Positions 18,206 through 29,910 of a stretch of DNA of 64,000 nucleotides are shown here, one piece after another. Source of the stretch: Ignavibacteriales bacterium (GTDB lineage: Bacteria > Bacteroidota > Ignavibacteria > UBA10030); NCBI GenBank assembly GCA_026390595.1, contig JAPLFQ010000010.1:140262-204261 (forward strand). Reading direction: 5' to 3'. Within the stretch, counting starts at the first letter, position 1, and every line of letters begins with the position of its first letter. The translations under genes were made by a program, and so were the position numbers. Below the pieces are notes generated by a model, which had not been told where the DNA came from, searched no databases, and saw only the letters and a program-made list of their open reading frames with translations.

Positions 18206-19329
18206 AGATTCCTTTGGTTGACTTGAAAGCTCAATATGCAGGCATCAAGACGGAAATCGACAGCGCCGTTCAACTCGTGCTGGATGAAACAGACTTTATT
18301 AACGGCGGCGCCGTTTCGAAATTCGAACAATCCTTCGCGGCATACTGCGGAACCCGTTCCGCGGTCGGACTGGCTAACGGCACAGACGCCCTTCAGTTAT
18401 CATTGCTCGCCCTGGGAATAGGAAGAGGTGACGAGGTTATCACCGCGGTCAATACATTTATCGCAACATCCGAGGCAATCTCGGCGACAGGTGCCCGACC
18501 CGTATTCGTTGACAACGATCCTCAGACTTACACGATCGACGTCAGTAAGATTGAAGAGAAGATCACGCCGCACACAAAAGCGATCATACCCATACATTTG
18601 TATGGCCAACCTGCTGCAATGATCGCGCTCAACGAGATCGCCGCTCGCCGCAACCTGGCCGTCGTCGAAGACGCCGCACAGGCCCACGGGGCAAGTTTCA
18701 AGGGAAAGTCCGTCGGGACTCTGGGGAAAATCGCGTGTTTCAGTTTCTATCCTGGCAAGAACCTCGGGGCGTACGGCGACGCCGGAGCGATCGCGACAAA
18801 CGACGAAGCGCTTGCGAACAAAGTCCGCATGCTCGCAAACCATGGCCGGCTGAAAAAGTACGAGCACGAGATGGAAGGATACAACAGCCGCCTCGATACG
18901 CTGCAGGCAGCGGTACTCGATGTGAAGCTGCGCCACCTTCGGGCTTGGACGCAACGGCGTCAGCAGCACGCTGCGCAGTACTCACAGCTGCTTTCCAGGG
19001 CGGCGGAGATCGTTACCCCCGTTGTCCACCCCGACGCAACGCACGTGTTTCATTTGTATGTCGTCCGCGTCCGGCAGCGTGAAAAAGTACAGCAGGCACT
19101 CAAGGAAGCGGGGATTGCGACAGGAATTCATTATCCGATTCCACTCCACATGCAGCCGGCGTACAAATACCTGGGACTTCCTGCGGGTTCATATCCTGTG
19201 GCCGAACGTTTTGCGGGCGAGATCCTGAGTCTGCCGATGTACCCCGAACTGACCGCTGATCAAGTCACGTTCATTTGCGATATACTGATCAACGCCTGCC
19301 GTTCGAATTCTGCCAGCAAATTGGTCTGA
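18202..19329 (+). CDS. wbpE: DegT/DnrJ/EryC1-family sugar aminotransferase (WbpE/WlbC-like)
   Basis: 375 residues, PLP-dependent. The Schiff-base lysine is K186 in FYPGKNLGAYGD. The start sequence IPLVDLKAQYAGIK and the block EDAAQAHGA are characteristic of the sugar 3-aminotransferases that include WbpE. The start has a good GGAGAG ribosome site inside the upstream gene. It should aminate the 3-keto sugar nucleotide made by the preceding dehydrogenase. The next gene starts 3 bp after the stop, so at least four genes form one unit. Confidence 0.87.
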   Translation: MKIPLVDLKAQYAGIKTEIDSAVQLVLDETDFINGGAVSKFEQSFAAYCGTRSAVGLANGTDALQLSLLALGIGRGDEVITAVNTFIATSEAISATGARPVFVDNDPQTYTIDVSKIEEKITPHTKAIIPIHLYGQPAAMIALNEIAARRNLAVVEDAAQAHGASFKGKSVGTLGKIACFSFYPGKNLGAYGDAGAIATNDEALANKVRMLANHGRLKKYEHEMEGYNSRLDTLQAAVLDVKLRHLRAWTQRRQQHAAQYSQLLSRAAEIVTPVVHPDATHVFHLYVVRVRQREKVQQALKEAGIATGIHYPIPLHMQPAYKYLGLPAGSYPVAERFAGEILSLPMYPELTADQVTFICDILINACRSNSASKLV

Positions 19330-19332
19330 TCG

Positions 19333-20526
19333 ATGGCCTCACCCGCGGGCACATTCCTGAAGAACAAAGACATCGTCATTATTTCCATTTCTGATTGGGA
19401 AGGTCCCAAGCGGATTCGACAGTTCTTATCCGAAGAGCTGGCTCGCCAGGGAAACAGGGTTCTGTTCGTCGAATCGCAATACACGCTCTCCAAATTCATC
19501 CAGAAACCCAATGTTTCCCGTGCGCTCCGATTCCTCAAGGGTCCCCGGCGTCAGGCAGACAATCTTTATCTTCTTTCTACGATTCCATTTATACCCGGCG
19601 GTGAATTCAGCGCCGGAATCAGCCGGACGAATTGGAATCTCGAACGATCATTTCTCCGTCAGGCAATGAAGCGCCTCGGATTCCACGATCCAATTCTCTG
19701 GATCTTTGCCTACAACGCCAGTCCGCTCATCGGCAAGCTTGGTGAATCGCTCTCACTCTATTTCTGCAACGATGCCTTCAGTCTCCTCGTCGACTCAAAA
19801 ACCTTGCAGCAGCGAATTGTATCGCTCGAGCGGGAAGTCCTGCAGAAGGTCGACGTCACCTTTACCGTTTCAGACAAGCTCTCGGAAGAGAAATCCCGCT
19901 TTCATAAATCCGTTCACACAATCTGCCATGGGGTGGATTACGCGCTTTTTGACCGGGCAGCCGGAGCGAACGTTGGCCGGCCTGTTGACATGCCCTCCGG
20001 GAAACCTGTCATAGGGTACTCGGGCGTTATTCGCTACATGCTCGACCTCGAGCTCATCCGGTTTCTGGCTGACCAGAAACCCGATTGGGACTTCGTTCTG
20101 GTCGGGCCGGTGAGCGAGAGCCGGTCTGAGTTCTACGCGCACATCGAAAACCTCAGGCGGCGGCCGAACGTTCACTTCCTTGGATCGAAGCGCCCCGAAG
20201 AACTTCCCGCATATATCAACGCGTTTGATGTGTGCCTTCTCCCCTATATCAAGGGGGAAGTGTCGACATACTACGCTGCCCCGTTGAAGTTCTATGAGTA
20301 TCTCGCAGCCGGCAAGTGCGTCGTTTCGACGGTTGGACCAAAGGAGTATGATCGCGACGTCGTCATCAATGGAACTTCTCAACAGGAAGTTCTTGCTGCC
20401 ATTGCAGAAGCTCTGTCCATGGAGTCACCAGCGCTGATGTTGAAACGGAAAGAGATCGCCAAACGCAACAGCTGGTCGGAACGGGTCCGGCAGATTGATG
20501 CCATACTCGCTGCCGGATCCGTCTAA
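19333..20526 (+). CDS. GT4 glycosyltransferase, TuaH-like
   Basis: 397 residues. The N-terminal pattern IVIISISDWEGPKRIRQFL resembles the TuaH-like GT4 group. The donor half shows VIGYSGVIRYMLDLELI at about 225 and LLPYIKGEVSTYYAAPLKFYEYLAAGKCVV with the conserved K-x-x-E-Y-L-A-x-G block at about 322. It is tightly linked to the three sugar-nucleotide genes, so it may transfer the diacetamido-uronate or a neighbouring residue (inference). Confidence 0.85.
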   Translation: MASPAGTFLKNKDIVIISISDWEGPKRIRQFLSEELARQGNRVLFVESQYTLSKFIQKPNVSRALRFLKGPRRQADNLYLLSTIPFIPGGEFSAGISRTNWNLERSFLRQAMKRLGFHDPILWIFAYNASPLIGKLGESLSLYFCNDAFSLLVDSKTLQQRIVSLEREVLQKVDVTFTVSDKLSEEKSRFHKSVHTICHGVDYALFDRAAGANVGRPVDMPSGKPVIGYSGVIRYMLDLELIRFLADQKPDWDFVLVGPVSESRSEFYAHIENLRRRPNVHFLGSKRPEELPAYINAFDVCLLPYIKGEVSTYYAAPLKFYEYLAAGKCVVSTVGPKEYDRDVVINGTSQQEVLAAIAEALSMESPALMLKRKEIAKRNSWSERVRQIDAILAAGSV

Positions 20527-20536
20527 TATGGTATTC

Positions 20537-20640
20537 AAGAAGCGAACCACGAAGGCACAAAGAGCACGAAGTCATCTTTGTCTACAAATTCTTTGTGCCT
20601 TTTGCGCCAAAGGCGCATGAGCCTTCGGCTCAGTGGTGAA
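20537..20640. repeat. Dispersed palindrome (GGCACAAAG...CTTTGTGCC type)
   Basis: ACCACGAAGGCACAAAGAGC at 20547 and CTTTGTGCCTTTTGCGCC at 20592 form opposite arms. Short nested hairpins follow (GCGCCAAAGGCGC and GAGCCTTCGGCTC), ending with GTGGTG, which pairs with the first ACCAC. It fills the spacer before the flippase gene. It shares its unit with the spacer at 9350. Confidence 0.6.
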
Positions 20641-20663
20641 ATTTCTTCTCAAGACTAGTGAAT

Positions 20664-21989
20664 ATGGGAATCCTCGGACGTAATTTTCTTCATACTGCAG
20701 TTTCAAACTTCGTCCTGAAGTTCGTCGTCGGCATGGTTATTGCCGTCGTCCTGGGCAACGCTCTCGAGATAGCCGAACGCGGAGAGTACTTCCTCCTCGT
20801 CCTGATTATCACCACGATCACAACCGTTTTGAACTTCGGCATTCCAGGTACGAACACCTATTTTAGAGCTCAGAAGAAATTCAGTCGCGCCCAGCTCACA
20901 CGGGCGTCAATTATTCTCACGATTCCAATCAGCGTTCTCAGTTTCGGGCTCCTGTTTCTCGTCTACATCCTTCGACTGAACTTCCTCTTCCCGATCGACA
21001 AGATGACGCCGGCTGTCATCGCATCGCTCTGCATTATCCCCGTCGTCTTTTTTTCCCAGTTTGCCCAGGGGATCATTGTCGGCGAGAACAGGATCAGCCT
21101 GAACAACTACATTTCGCTCAGCAGTCAGGGAGCCCTCGCCATCACGCTCACAATTCTCTATGCACTTCATGCCTTGACGGTGACGATCGCAATCGGGCTC
21201 TTTGCGGCCAGTTTCCTGCTCGCTTTCGGTATCATCATCTACACATCGTTTCCGCCTCTGGGGGAGGTTCTTCGTGCGCGCCTCCATTGGCATGAATACC
21301 GCGAACTCGTTGGGTTTTCTGCCACAATCCACGTTGGCAATCTGACGCAGTTTTTCAACTATCGGCTTGATGCGTTCATCGTCAGTTATTTTCTCGGGCT
21401 CGGGGGGGTCGGCATTTACAGTTACTCGAAAACGTTCGCCGAATCCGTATGGCTCCTCTCTGCTTCGATGGCCGCCGTTCTTCTGCCGACGCTCGCAGGA
21501 CATCATGCCCACTCCAAGATGATCGCGGTCAAGGCGGTCGTCGCGACGTTCGCGGTTTCTTTGGCTGCAGGTATCGCTGCGTTCCTGATCGGGCCGCCAG
21601 TAATAAGAATTCTCCTTCCCCGGTTCGTCGGCTCCATTAACCCGTTTCTCTTCCTTCTCCCGGGCGTGGTGATTTTTTCCCTCACAAATGTCCTCGCAAC
21701 GTACCTGACGGCTGCCGGAAAGCCCGGGTACAACGCCGCGATAGCGTTTATTTCGTTTCTATTCACGGTCATTTTTGATATTTTGTTGATTCCACGGTAT
21801 GGTATGTCCGGCGCCGCTTTCGCCTCCGGCATTTCATACACGATGTCGTCGATCATGACCGTCGGTGTCTTCTGGCGGGTCTCGAACATGACGACTTCGG
21901 AATTTCTGGAAATCTTGAAGTCGATGTCGATGGATTTCCGGAGCATCGCCGCCCGATTGCGTCAGCGGATTGGCCGTGGAAACAACTAA
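20664..21989 (+). CDS. wzx: Wzx/MATE-type oligosaccharide flippase
   Basis: About 441 residues with twelve to fourteen predicted membrane helices. The family (polysaccharide biosynthesis proteins of the MOP superfamily) moves undecaprenyl-linked oligosaccharides across the inner membrane. Visible signs are an amphipathic N-terminus GILGRNFLHTAVSNF, AERGEYFLLVL near residue 40, and a GVGIYSYSKTFAESVW-like helix at about 255. The ATG at 20664 is preferred over the GTG two codons earlier. No Wzy-type polymerase is obvious in the window; one of the large membrane proteins may serve, or the polymerase lies outside. Confidence 0.87.
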   Translation: MGILGRNFLHTAVSNFVLKFVVGMVIAVVLGNALEIAERGEYFLLVLIITTITTVLNFGIPGTNTYFRAQKKFSRAQLTRASIILTIPISVLSFGLLFLVYILRLNFLFPIDKMTPAVIASLCIIPVVFFSQFAQGIIVGENRISLNNYISLSSQGALAITLTILYALHALTVTIAIGLFAASFLLAFGIIIYTSFPPLGEVLRARLHWHEYRELVGFSATIHVGNLTQFFNYRLDAFIVSYFLGLGGVGIYSYSKTFAESVWLLSASMAAVLLPTLAGHHAHSKMIAVKAVVATFAVSLAAGIAAFLIGPPVIRILLPRFVGSINPFLFLLPGVVIFSLTNVLATYLTAAGKPGYNAAIAFISFLFTVIFDILLIPRYGMSGAAFASGISYTMSSIMTVGVFWRVSNMTTSEFLEILKSMSMDFRSIAARLRQRIGRGNN

Positions 21990-22009
21990 CCCGGGATACC
22001 AAAACCGAA

Positions 22010-22639
22010 ATGAAGAGTTACATCAAGCAATTCTCCGAGCGACCGCAATACCTCTCGGAACGGCTCTACTTTGAGCGGTTCCACGGGGCATCGGCGGGTC
22101 CGATTCTTGAAATCGGTTGCAGCGTCGGCCACCACACGCAGTTTGGCGGCGAGCGGAAGATCGGCATCGACTATGATTTCGACGCGCTAAAGATTGCACG
22201 CGACAAGGGATTCACCGTGGCTCAGGTTGATGTTCAACCCGGCCTGCCGTTCAAGGACGCTTCGTTCACCTCCATCGACTGCCAGCATGTCATCGAGCAC
22301 GTTGAACAGCCCCTCTTTCTTATGAAGGAATGTCTGCGAGTGCTCAAGCCGGGCGGGCGGGCAGTCATTGTAACACCGAATGTCCGCGCCGTGGGTTTTG
22401 AATTCTATGTCGACTATACCCACATCCGGCCCTTCACATCGACAAGCCTGGAACGGGTCGCTTGCGACGCCGGCTTCTCCCGCTACAAGGTGCAGTCTTC
22501 CTATACCGGAATACCGCTCACAAAACTGCTCAACCAGCGCGGCCTTCTTTCCATCGAGGGAGCGCTCAAGGTTCAATCTTTGTTCTATTCGCTCGGCATG
22601 AGAGTGAAGGAAACGCTCGTTCTCATCGCCGAGAAATGA
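22010..22639 (+). CDS. Small class I SAM-dependent methyltransferase
   Basis: 209 residues. The SAM loop ILEIGCSVGHHTQFGG has Ser in place of one usual Gly. It is followed by IGIDYDFDALKIA, DCQHVIEHVEQP and LKPGGRAVIVTPN. No membrane helix. It sits 20 bp after the flippase gene and 12 bp before a GT4 gene, so it is probably part of one transcript. The target is unknown; a sugar modification is inferred. Confidence 0.82.
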   Translation: MKSYIKQFSERPQYLSERLYFERFHGASAGPILEIGCSVGHHTQFGGERKIGIDYDFDALKIARDKGFTVAQVDVQPGLPFKDASFTSIDCQHVIEHVEQPLFLMKECLRVLKPGGRAVIVTPNVRAVGFEFYVDYTHIRPFTSTSLERVACDAGFSRYKVQSSYTGIPLTKLLNQRGLLSIEGALKVQSLFYSLGMRVKETLVLIAEK

Positions 22640-22651
22640 TCTCCCCTAAAC

Positions 22652-23674
22652 ATGAATAGCCGCCAGAAAATACTGATCATCTGTCCAGGGGCAAGGTCCC
22701 CGTTCGTTCGCAGCGATGCCGCGATCCTCGCGAAGCACTATCCGACGGAAATCCTCGGCGTCGATACACTCCCCTTTCCGCGAAAACTGGTCCTCCTTTT
22801 CCGGCTCCTTTCGCTGCTCTTGAAGGGAGAGGTATTGATGGTGCTGATGTACTTCTCGGTTCCGATCTATGCGCCGTTTGTCGTTACGCTGGCGAAGTTG
22901 TTCGGAAAGAAAGTCGTCGTCATTACCGGCGGGTACGACACGACCTACGTCCCGGTTATCGATTGGGGAGAAATGAAGACCTGGTGGAAACGGATCGCTC
23001 AGAGATATGCACTTTTCATGGTCGACCTTGTCCTCTGTTTCTCGGAATTCTCGAAGAGCGACGTTCTTAAGTATGCGAAGCCGAAGCGCTCCAAGGCGCT
23101 CTACTTCGGCATCGACACGGAGTATTTCAAACCGTCCGGACCAAAAGAGCCGCTGGTAATCACGGTATGCTTTCAGGTGAACGAGAGCACCCTCATCCAG
23201 AAAGGGTTGCGGACGATGATCGAAAGCGCTCGCTCCATCCCCGAGGCTCAGTTCGTCCTGATCGGTGAAACGAGCAATGATGCTGCCGTCGCGGACGCGC
23301 GCCGCACAGCTCCGGCAAATGTCCGCTTCCAGGACAAGTTCATATTCGACGAGGAGTTGCTTCATTACTATCAGCGGGCGACAGTGTACGTGCAGGCTTC
23401 GGCACACGAAGGATTTGGAATTGCCAACGCCGAGGCGATGTCATGCGAATGCATACCGGTCGTGACAAACACTACAGCACTCCCTGAAGTTGTCGGGGAT
23501 GCAGGATTCTTTGTTCCGTTTGGAGATGTACCGGCAACTGCGCAGGCAATCAGGCGCGCATTGGCCTCGCCCGAGCTTGGAAAGAAAGCGCGTGCACGCA
23601 TCCTCGAGAATTTCACATTTGACATCCACGAGCGCACATTGCTTGCCGACGTGCGCTCCGTAATCGGCCACTAA
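22652..23674 (+). CDS. GT4 family glycosyltransferase
   Basis: 340 residues. The N-terminal domain begins KILIICPGARSPFVRSDAAI and contains KVVVITGGYDTTYVP at about residue 87. The donor domain has ALYFGIDTEYF, ITVCFQVNESTLIQKGLRTM at about 168, and the signature YVQASAHEGFGIANAEAMSC at about 246, with both glutamates of the GT4 E-x7-E motif (ASAHE and NAEAM). Cytoplasmic; likely adds one residue to the lipid-linked unit before flipping. Confidence 0.87.
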   Translation: MNSRQKILIICPGARSPFVRSDAAILAKHYPTEILGVDTLPFPRKLVLLFRLLSLLLKGEVLMVLMYFSVPIYAPFVVTLAKLFGKKVVVITGGYDTTYVPVIDWGEMKTWWKRIAQRYALFMVDLVLCFSEFSKSDVLKYAKPKRSKALYFGIDTEYFKPSGPKEPLVITVCFQVNESTLIQKGLRTMIESARSIPEAQFVLIGETSNDAAVADARRTAPANVRFQDKFIFDEELLHYYQRATVYVQASAHEGFGIANAEAMSCECIPVVTNTTALPEVVGDAGFFVPFGDVPATAQAIRRALASPELGKKARARILENFTFDIHERTLLADVRSVIGH

Positions 23675-23698
23675 GGGCAAGAAAGGTCCGAGAGAGAA

Positions 23699-24730
23699 AT
23701 GAACATTGTCGTTATCGGCGGGGCTGGATTCATCGGCTGTAATGTTGCAGATTACTACCTGAAGAACGGACATCACGTCACAGTGTTCGACAACTTCTCC
23801 CGCAAGGGAACACTGCAAAACCTTCAGTGGCTGCAGACGAAGTACAAAGAGAACCTGACGGTCGTGCAGGGGGACACCCGCATTGATTTCAATAAGCTCA
23901 AGTCGACAGTGGGCAAGGCGGACATTGTCTTTCACCTTGCCGCCCAGGTAGCCGTGACCACGTCCGTTGTGGACCCGCGGGAAGATTTCGAAATTAACGC
24001 GCTCGGGACGTTCAACGTCCTCGAGGCAATCCGGCTCTCCGGCAACAAGCCGGTCGTCCTCTATTCGTCAACGAACAAAGTCTATGGCGGGATGGAGCAC
24101 GTGAAAATTGTGGAGCGGAACGGAGTCTATGACTACGATACCCTTCCGCAGGGAGTCTCCGAGAGCGAACAACTCGATTTCCATTCTCCCTACGGCTGCA
24201 GCAAGGGAACGGCAGATCAGTATATGATCGACTATTCCAGGATCTACGGCCTCCGGACCGTGGTATTCCGCCAGTCCTGCATCTATGGATACCGGCAGTT
24301 CGGCGTTGAAGATCAGGGTTGGGTCGCACATTTCACGATTTCTGCCATGTTCAACCGCGCCCTCTCGATCTATGGCGACGGGAAACAGGTCCGCGACGTC
24401 CTGTTCATCGATGACCTCGTCCGGGCATACGACATGGCGACGCAGCAGATCAACAAAACCTCCGGGAAAGCCTACAACATCGGCGGCGGGCCGCAGAAGA
24501 AGATGTCGCTTCTGGAACTGATCGCGTACCTCGAGAAGTTCTTCGGCAAGAAGCTGACCTATACGTTTGGCGACTGGCGTCCGGGCGATCAAAGAGTCTT
24601 CATCTGCGATATCCGCAAGGCGAAGAATGAGTTTGACTGGGAACCGAAGATCGGCGTCGAAGATGGCGTGCAACTCCTCGCCGCGTGGGTGAAGGAGAAC
24701 AAAGACGAATTCAAGTCAATCTACTTCTGA
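23699..24730 (+). CDS. Extended SDR epimerase, CDP-paratose/CDP-tyvelose 2-epimerase-like
   Basis: 343 residues. NAD-binding GGAGFIG at 7-13, SSTNKVYGG at about 122-130 and the catalytic pair Y165/K169 in SPYGCSKGTADQ. The blocks VFRQSCIYGYRQFG and EDQGWVAHF are characteristic of the CDP-tyvelose-epimerase SDR subfamily rather than GalE or RmlB. It would invert C2 of a CDP-linked dideoxyhexose. No other CDP-sugar genes (RfbF/G/H) are in the window, so the real substrate may differ. The longer spacer after it holds repeats. Confidence 0.8.
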   Translation: MNIVVIGGAGFIGCNVADYYLKNGHHVTVFDNFSRKGTLQNLQWLQTKYKENLTVVQGDTRIDFNKLKSTVGKADIVFHLAAQVAVTTSVVDPREDFEINALGTFNVLEAIRLSGNKPVVLYSSTNKVYGGMEHVKIVERNGVYDYDTLPQGVSESEQLDFHSPYGCSKGTADQYMIDYSRIYGLRTVVFRQSCIYGYRQFGVEDQGWVAHFTISAMFNRALSIYGDGKQVRDVLFIDDLVRAYDMATQQINKTSGKAYNIGGGPQKKMSLLELIAYLEKFFGKKLTYTFGDWRPGDQRVFICDIRKAKNEFDWEPKIGVEDGVQLLAAWVKENKDEFKSIYF

Positions 24731-24757
24731 AGCCGCAGAGCCAGTCAGAACCGAAGT

Positions 24758-24835
24758 ACCAGCCGCGGTGAACCGTGAACAGTAAACAGTGAACCGTCCT
24801 CAACTTCAAACTCACAACTCGGAACTAAGAACTCC
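24758..24835. repeat. Short-period degenerate repeat before second asnB (GTGAACCGTGAACAGT-like)
   Basis: The spacer contains GTGAACCGTGAACAGTAAAC, then AGTGAACCGT and a run of CTTCAAACTCACAACTCGG, near-copies of a 9-10 base unit like that at 16475-16567. It ends at the TTG start of the second amidotransferase. No gene or clear terminator is seen in 24731-24835. Confidence 0.55.
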
Positions 24836-26814
<1,979 letters not shown>

Positions 26815-26818
<4 letters not shown>

Positions 26819-28833
26819 GATTCTTCCTTACTTTCCTCCGCACGCCGATGATACAAGTCCATATCCGACGTATCATGCATCGCCTCATCAATCCCCTGAT
26901 GTGGCAATGGCATGGACGTACGCGGGTTGAGCGGCTGTCGGACGCAGAGTTCCGAAACACATTTCCGTTGCGACAGGACCCGGCTGGTTTTCTCCTGGAC
27001 TTCCACGAGTCAGCGCGGCTCCGATTCTTCTTCCACCCCCGCAACAAGAAGGACTTCTTCCTCTATCTCCTTACACAAACGCAGCCGTACGAGGAAGTTC
27101 TCTCTGACGCCCAGGATGTCCTCGAAAACAAATTTGAGGCTTTCGGCCTTGGCAAGACCAGCCTCGGCGAGAGCATCCACTGGCAAAGAGATTTCAGCAG
27201 CGGTAGGATCTGGCCGATGAAACCTCTTTCCGCCGGCGAGCTGCTCGATATCGGCAAACCATCGGATATCAAGATCGTATGGGAGTTGAACCGATTCCAT
27301 CAGGTTTGGTGGCTGGGGAAGGCGTATTGGGCGACGCAAAACGAAGAATATGCACGCAAGTTCGGCGAACTGGTCGAAGACTGGATTCAGAAAAACCCCG
27401 TTGGACGCGGTCCAAATTGGAGCATCGCAATGGAGGTGGCCCTCCGTGCCTGTAACTGGATCGCGGGCTACTATTTCTTCTGTGATTCAAAATCACTGAC
27501 GGATGATTTCTGGCTGAAGTTTCTGAAGAGCCTGTATTCCCACGGACGTTACGTGGAAAGTCATCTTGAGTACGCGAAGCGCAATGGCAACCATCTGCTG
27601 GCGGACGTCGTTGGGCTCCTGATGATGGGAGTCTTCTTCCGCCCGGCTCCGTTTGGGGCGCGATGGACCGAGTGGGGAGCACGAACTTTGCAGGAAGAAA
27701 TGCAGACCCAGGTGTACCCGGACGGTGTGAACTACGAGAAATCGGTCGGATATCACCGGCTGGTCCTCGAACTCTTCTATACCGCGGCAATCCTGTGCCG
27801 CAATAACAAGATTCCCCTCGAAGAGGCGTTCACGAAGCGGCTGGAGAAGATGTTTGAGTTCGTCCAGGCTTACACCAGACCCGACGGCTCTTCTCCGGTT
27901 GTGGGTGACGCTGACGACGCACGTCTGTTTCAGTTTTCAACCCGCGAGGATTTCAACGACCATCGGCACGCTCTGTCGGTGGGAGCTCTCCTTTTCGATC
28001 GGGCGGATTTCCGTTCTACGGCAGAACGTTTTACACAGGACGCGCTCTGGCTCTTTGGCGGCGAAGGGTTCGAAAAACATCAGCGGTTGCAGGCATCGGT
28101 AAGTGCGGCCGAATCGAAGGATTTTCCCGACGGCGGATACTATGTGATGCGAAGCGGTGAAGTCCACCTGTTCGTCGATGCCGGTGACATCGGCATGCTC
28201 GGCCGCGGCGGACACGGACACAACGACACCTTCAGCTTCGAGTTCTGGTGCGACGGGTCCCCACTCATCGTGGACTCAGGAACGTTCACGTATTCGGCGG
28301 ACGTCTACCTGAGAAACGAGTTTCGGCGTTCACAAGCGCACAACACGCTGGTCGTCGACAAGAAGGAAATCGCCGACTTCACGGGCTTGTGGTCAATCCA
28401 ATCCGATGACACCAATCCAAAGATACTGACATGGAGTTCCGACGCCGAACGGGACGTACTGGAAGTGGAACACTCCGCGTATCTCTCCCTCCCCTCGCGG
28501 ATCACGCACCGGAGAAGATTCGAATTCGCAAAAGCCCCCCTCTCTCTCATTGTGACAGACGCACTCCTGGGATCGGGATCGCATTTGTTTGAGAGTTATC
28601 TTCACTTCGCGCCCGGTGTTTCTCTCGAGCTAACGGGCCCCCAAAAAGCCATAGCAAGGAATCAAAACGGACGTTATATTGTATCCGTTAGCCGGGGGGA
28701 GTTTTCTCCCGAAGACACCTGGTACTCCCGGAGCTATGGTGTGAAGGAAAGGAACAAGACGTTGAAGATTTCGCTCAACGCCATCGTTCCAGCCGAAATC
28801 CAGATCACGCTGAGCCGGGACACTGCCGCCTAA
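26815..28833 (+). CDS. Heparinase II/III-family polysaccharide lyase
   Basis: 672 residues if the TTG overlapping the previous stop is used; ATG at 26848 or 26872 are alternatives and the sequence does not decide. An alpha/alpha-toroid domain spans about residues 90-340, with NGNHLLAD at about 257 and EKSVGYHRL at about 307 as the His/Tyr catalytic surroundings. The beta-sandwich domain (about 375-640) has GRGGHGHNDTFSFEFW at about 463. These enzymes cleave uronic-acid-containing chains by beta-elimination. No signal peptide is evident. Its coupling to an amidotransferase suggests trimming or turnover of the same polymer. Confidence 0.85.
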
Positions 28834-28863
28834 ACACACCTCACAGAAAGACCGACACGCACT

Positions 28864-29838
28864 GTGAAAAAGAACCCGCCGTCCCGAAAGAATCTGCCGA
28901 CTGTCTCCGTCGTCATTCCCGTCTTCAACGAGGTGGAGAACATCCCCATTCTCTTCGATCATCTCAAGAAGGCGATTCACGGTCTCCCTTACAATTTTGA
29001 AACATTTTTCGTGGATGACGGCAGTACGGACGGAACCTTCCTGGCGATCAAGGATCTTCAGCAACGCGACAGGAACGTAAAAGCAATCTCCTTTTCCCGC
29101 AATTTCGGCCATCAAGCTGCGCTGACCGCCGGGCTCCACTACGCCTCGGGCGACGCCGTCATCACGATGGACGGAGATCTCCAGCATCCCCCATCCCTCA
29201 TTCCGACCTTGATTGAGAAGTGGCGTGAAGGATATGAAATCGTCTACACAACGCGCGAGTCGACAGCTGATGAAACATTTTTCAAGAAGATGACCTCCCG
29301 GCTGTTCTACAAGATCATCAATGCATTTTCGGAGACTCCCGTGCAGCCGTTCGCTGCCGATTTTCGTCTCCTGGATCGTTCGGTTGTCAGGAGTCTGAAC
29401 ACGCTTGAAGAACGCGATCGGTTCCTGCGCGGGCTCATTGGCTGGCTTGGTTTTTCTACCATCGGAGTCCCGTATACGGCTGATCCCCGTGCCGCGGGAA
29501 CAAGCAAATACACCGTCGGCAAGATGATGAAGCTCGCGTTCAATGGTATTATCTCGTTTTCCGCTGCGCCGCTGCACGCGGTGACCTACCTTGGTCTTTT
29601 CGCTTCGATCGTTGGCTTTCTGTACGGAATGTACTCCCTCTATGTTCGGTTCTTCACAAATGATACCGTGCAGGGATGGACCTCGCTCGTGATCGTCATT
29701 CTGTTCCTCGGAGGTGTGCAGCTGATCAGCATCGGAATCCTCGGAGAATACCTGATTCGTGTCTATGACGAGACGAAGCGGCGTCCGTTGTACATCGTAC
29801 GAAACGCCATCGGATTAGACGATGCCCGCAAATCCTAA
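28864..29838 (+). CDS. GT2 polyprenyl-phosphate glycosyltransferase, second copy (GtrB/ArnC-like)
   Basis: 324 residues from a GTG start. SVVIPVFNEVEN at about 15, FVDDGSTDGT at about 50, ITMDGDLQHPP at about 101-111, and AADFRLLDRSVV are the standard GT2/DPM blocks. Two C-terminal helices (residues about 235-300) match GtrB. It should make an undecaprenyl-phosphate-linked sugar for the GT-C gene that follows 72 bp downstream. The D-G-D-L-Q-H-P metal site fits the ArnC/GtrB branch, whereas the copy at 1851 has D-A-D-L-Q-D-D. Confidence 0.9.
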   Translation: MKKNPPSRKNLPTVSVVIPVFNEVENIPILFDHLKKAIHGLPYNFETFFVDDGSTDGTFLAIKDLQQRDRNVKAISFSRNFGHQAALTAGLHYASGDAVITMDGDLQHPPSLIPTLIEKWREGYEIVYTTRESTADETFFKKMTSRLFYKIINAFSETPVQPFAADFRLLDRSVVRSLNTLEERDRFLRGLIGWLGFSTIGVPYTADPRAAGTSKYTVGKMMKLAFNGIISFSAAPLHAVTYLGLFASIVGFLYGMYSLYVRFFTNDTVQGWTSLVIVILFLGGVQLISIGILGEYLIRVYDETKRRPLYIVRNAIGLDDARKS

Positions 29839-29910
29839 GGCCTTCGTTCTATTGCATCTGAGCGGTTTTCTGAAGCCGCGCCGGAGCCTACAACCATTTC
29901 CAGTCCTCTG

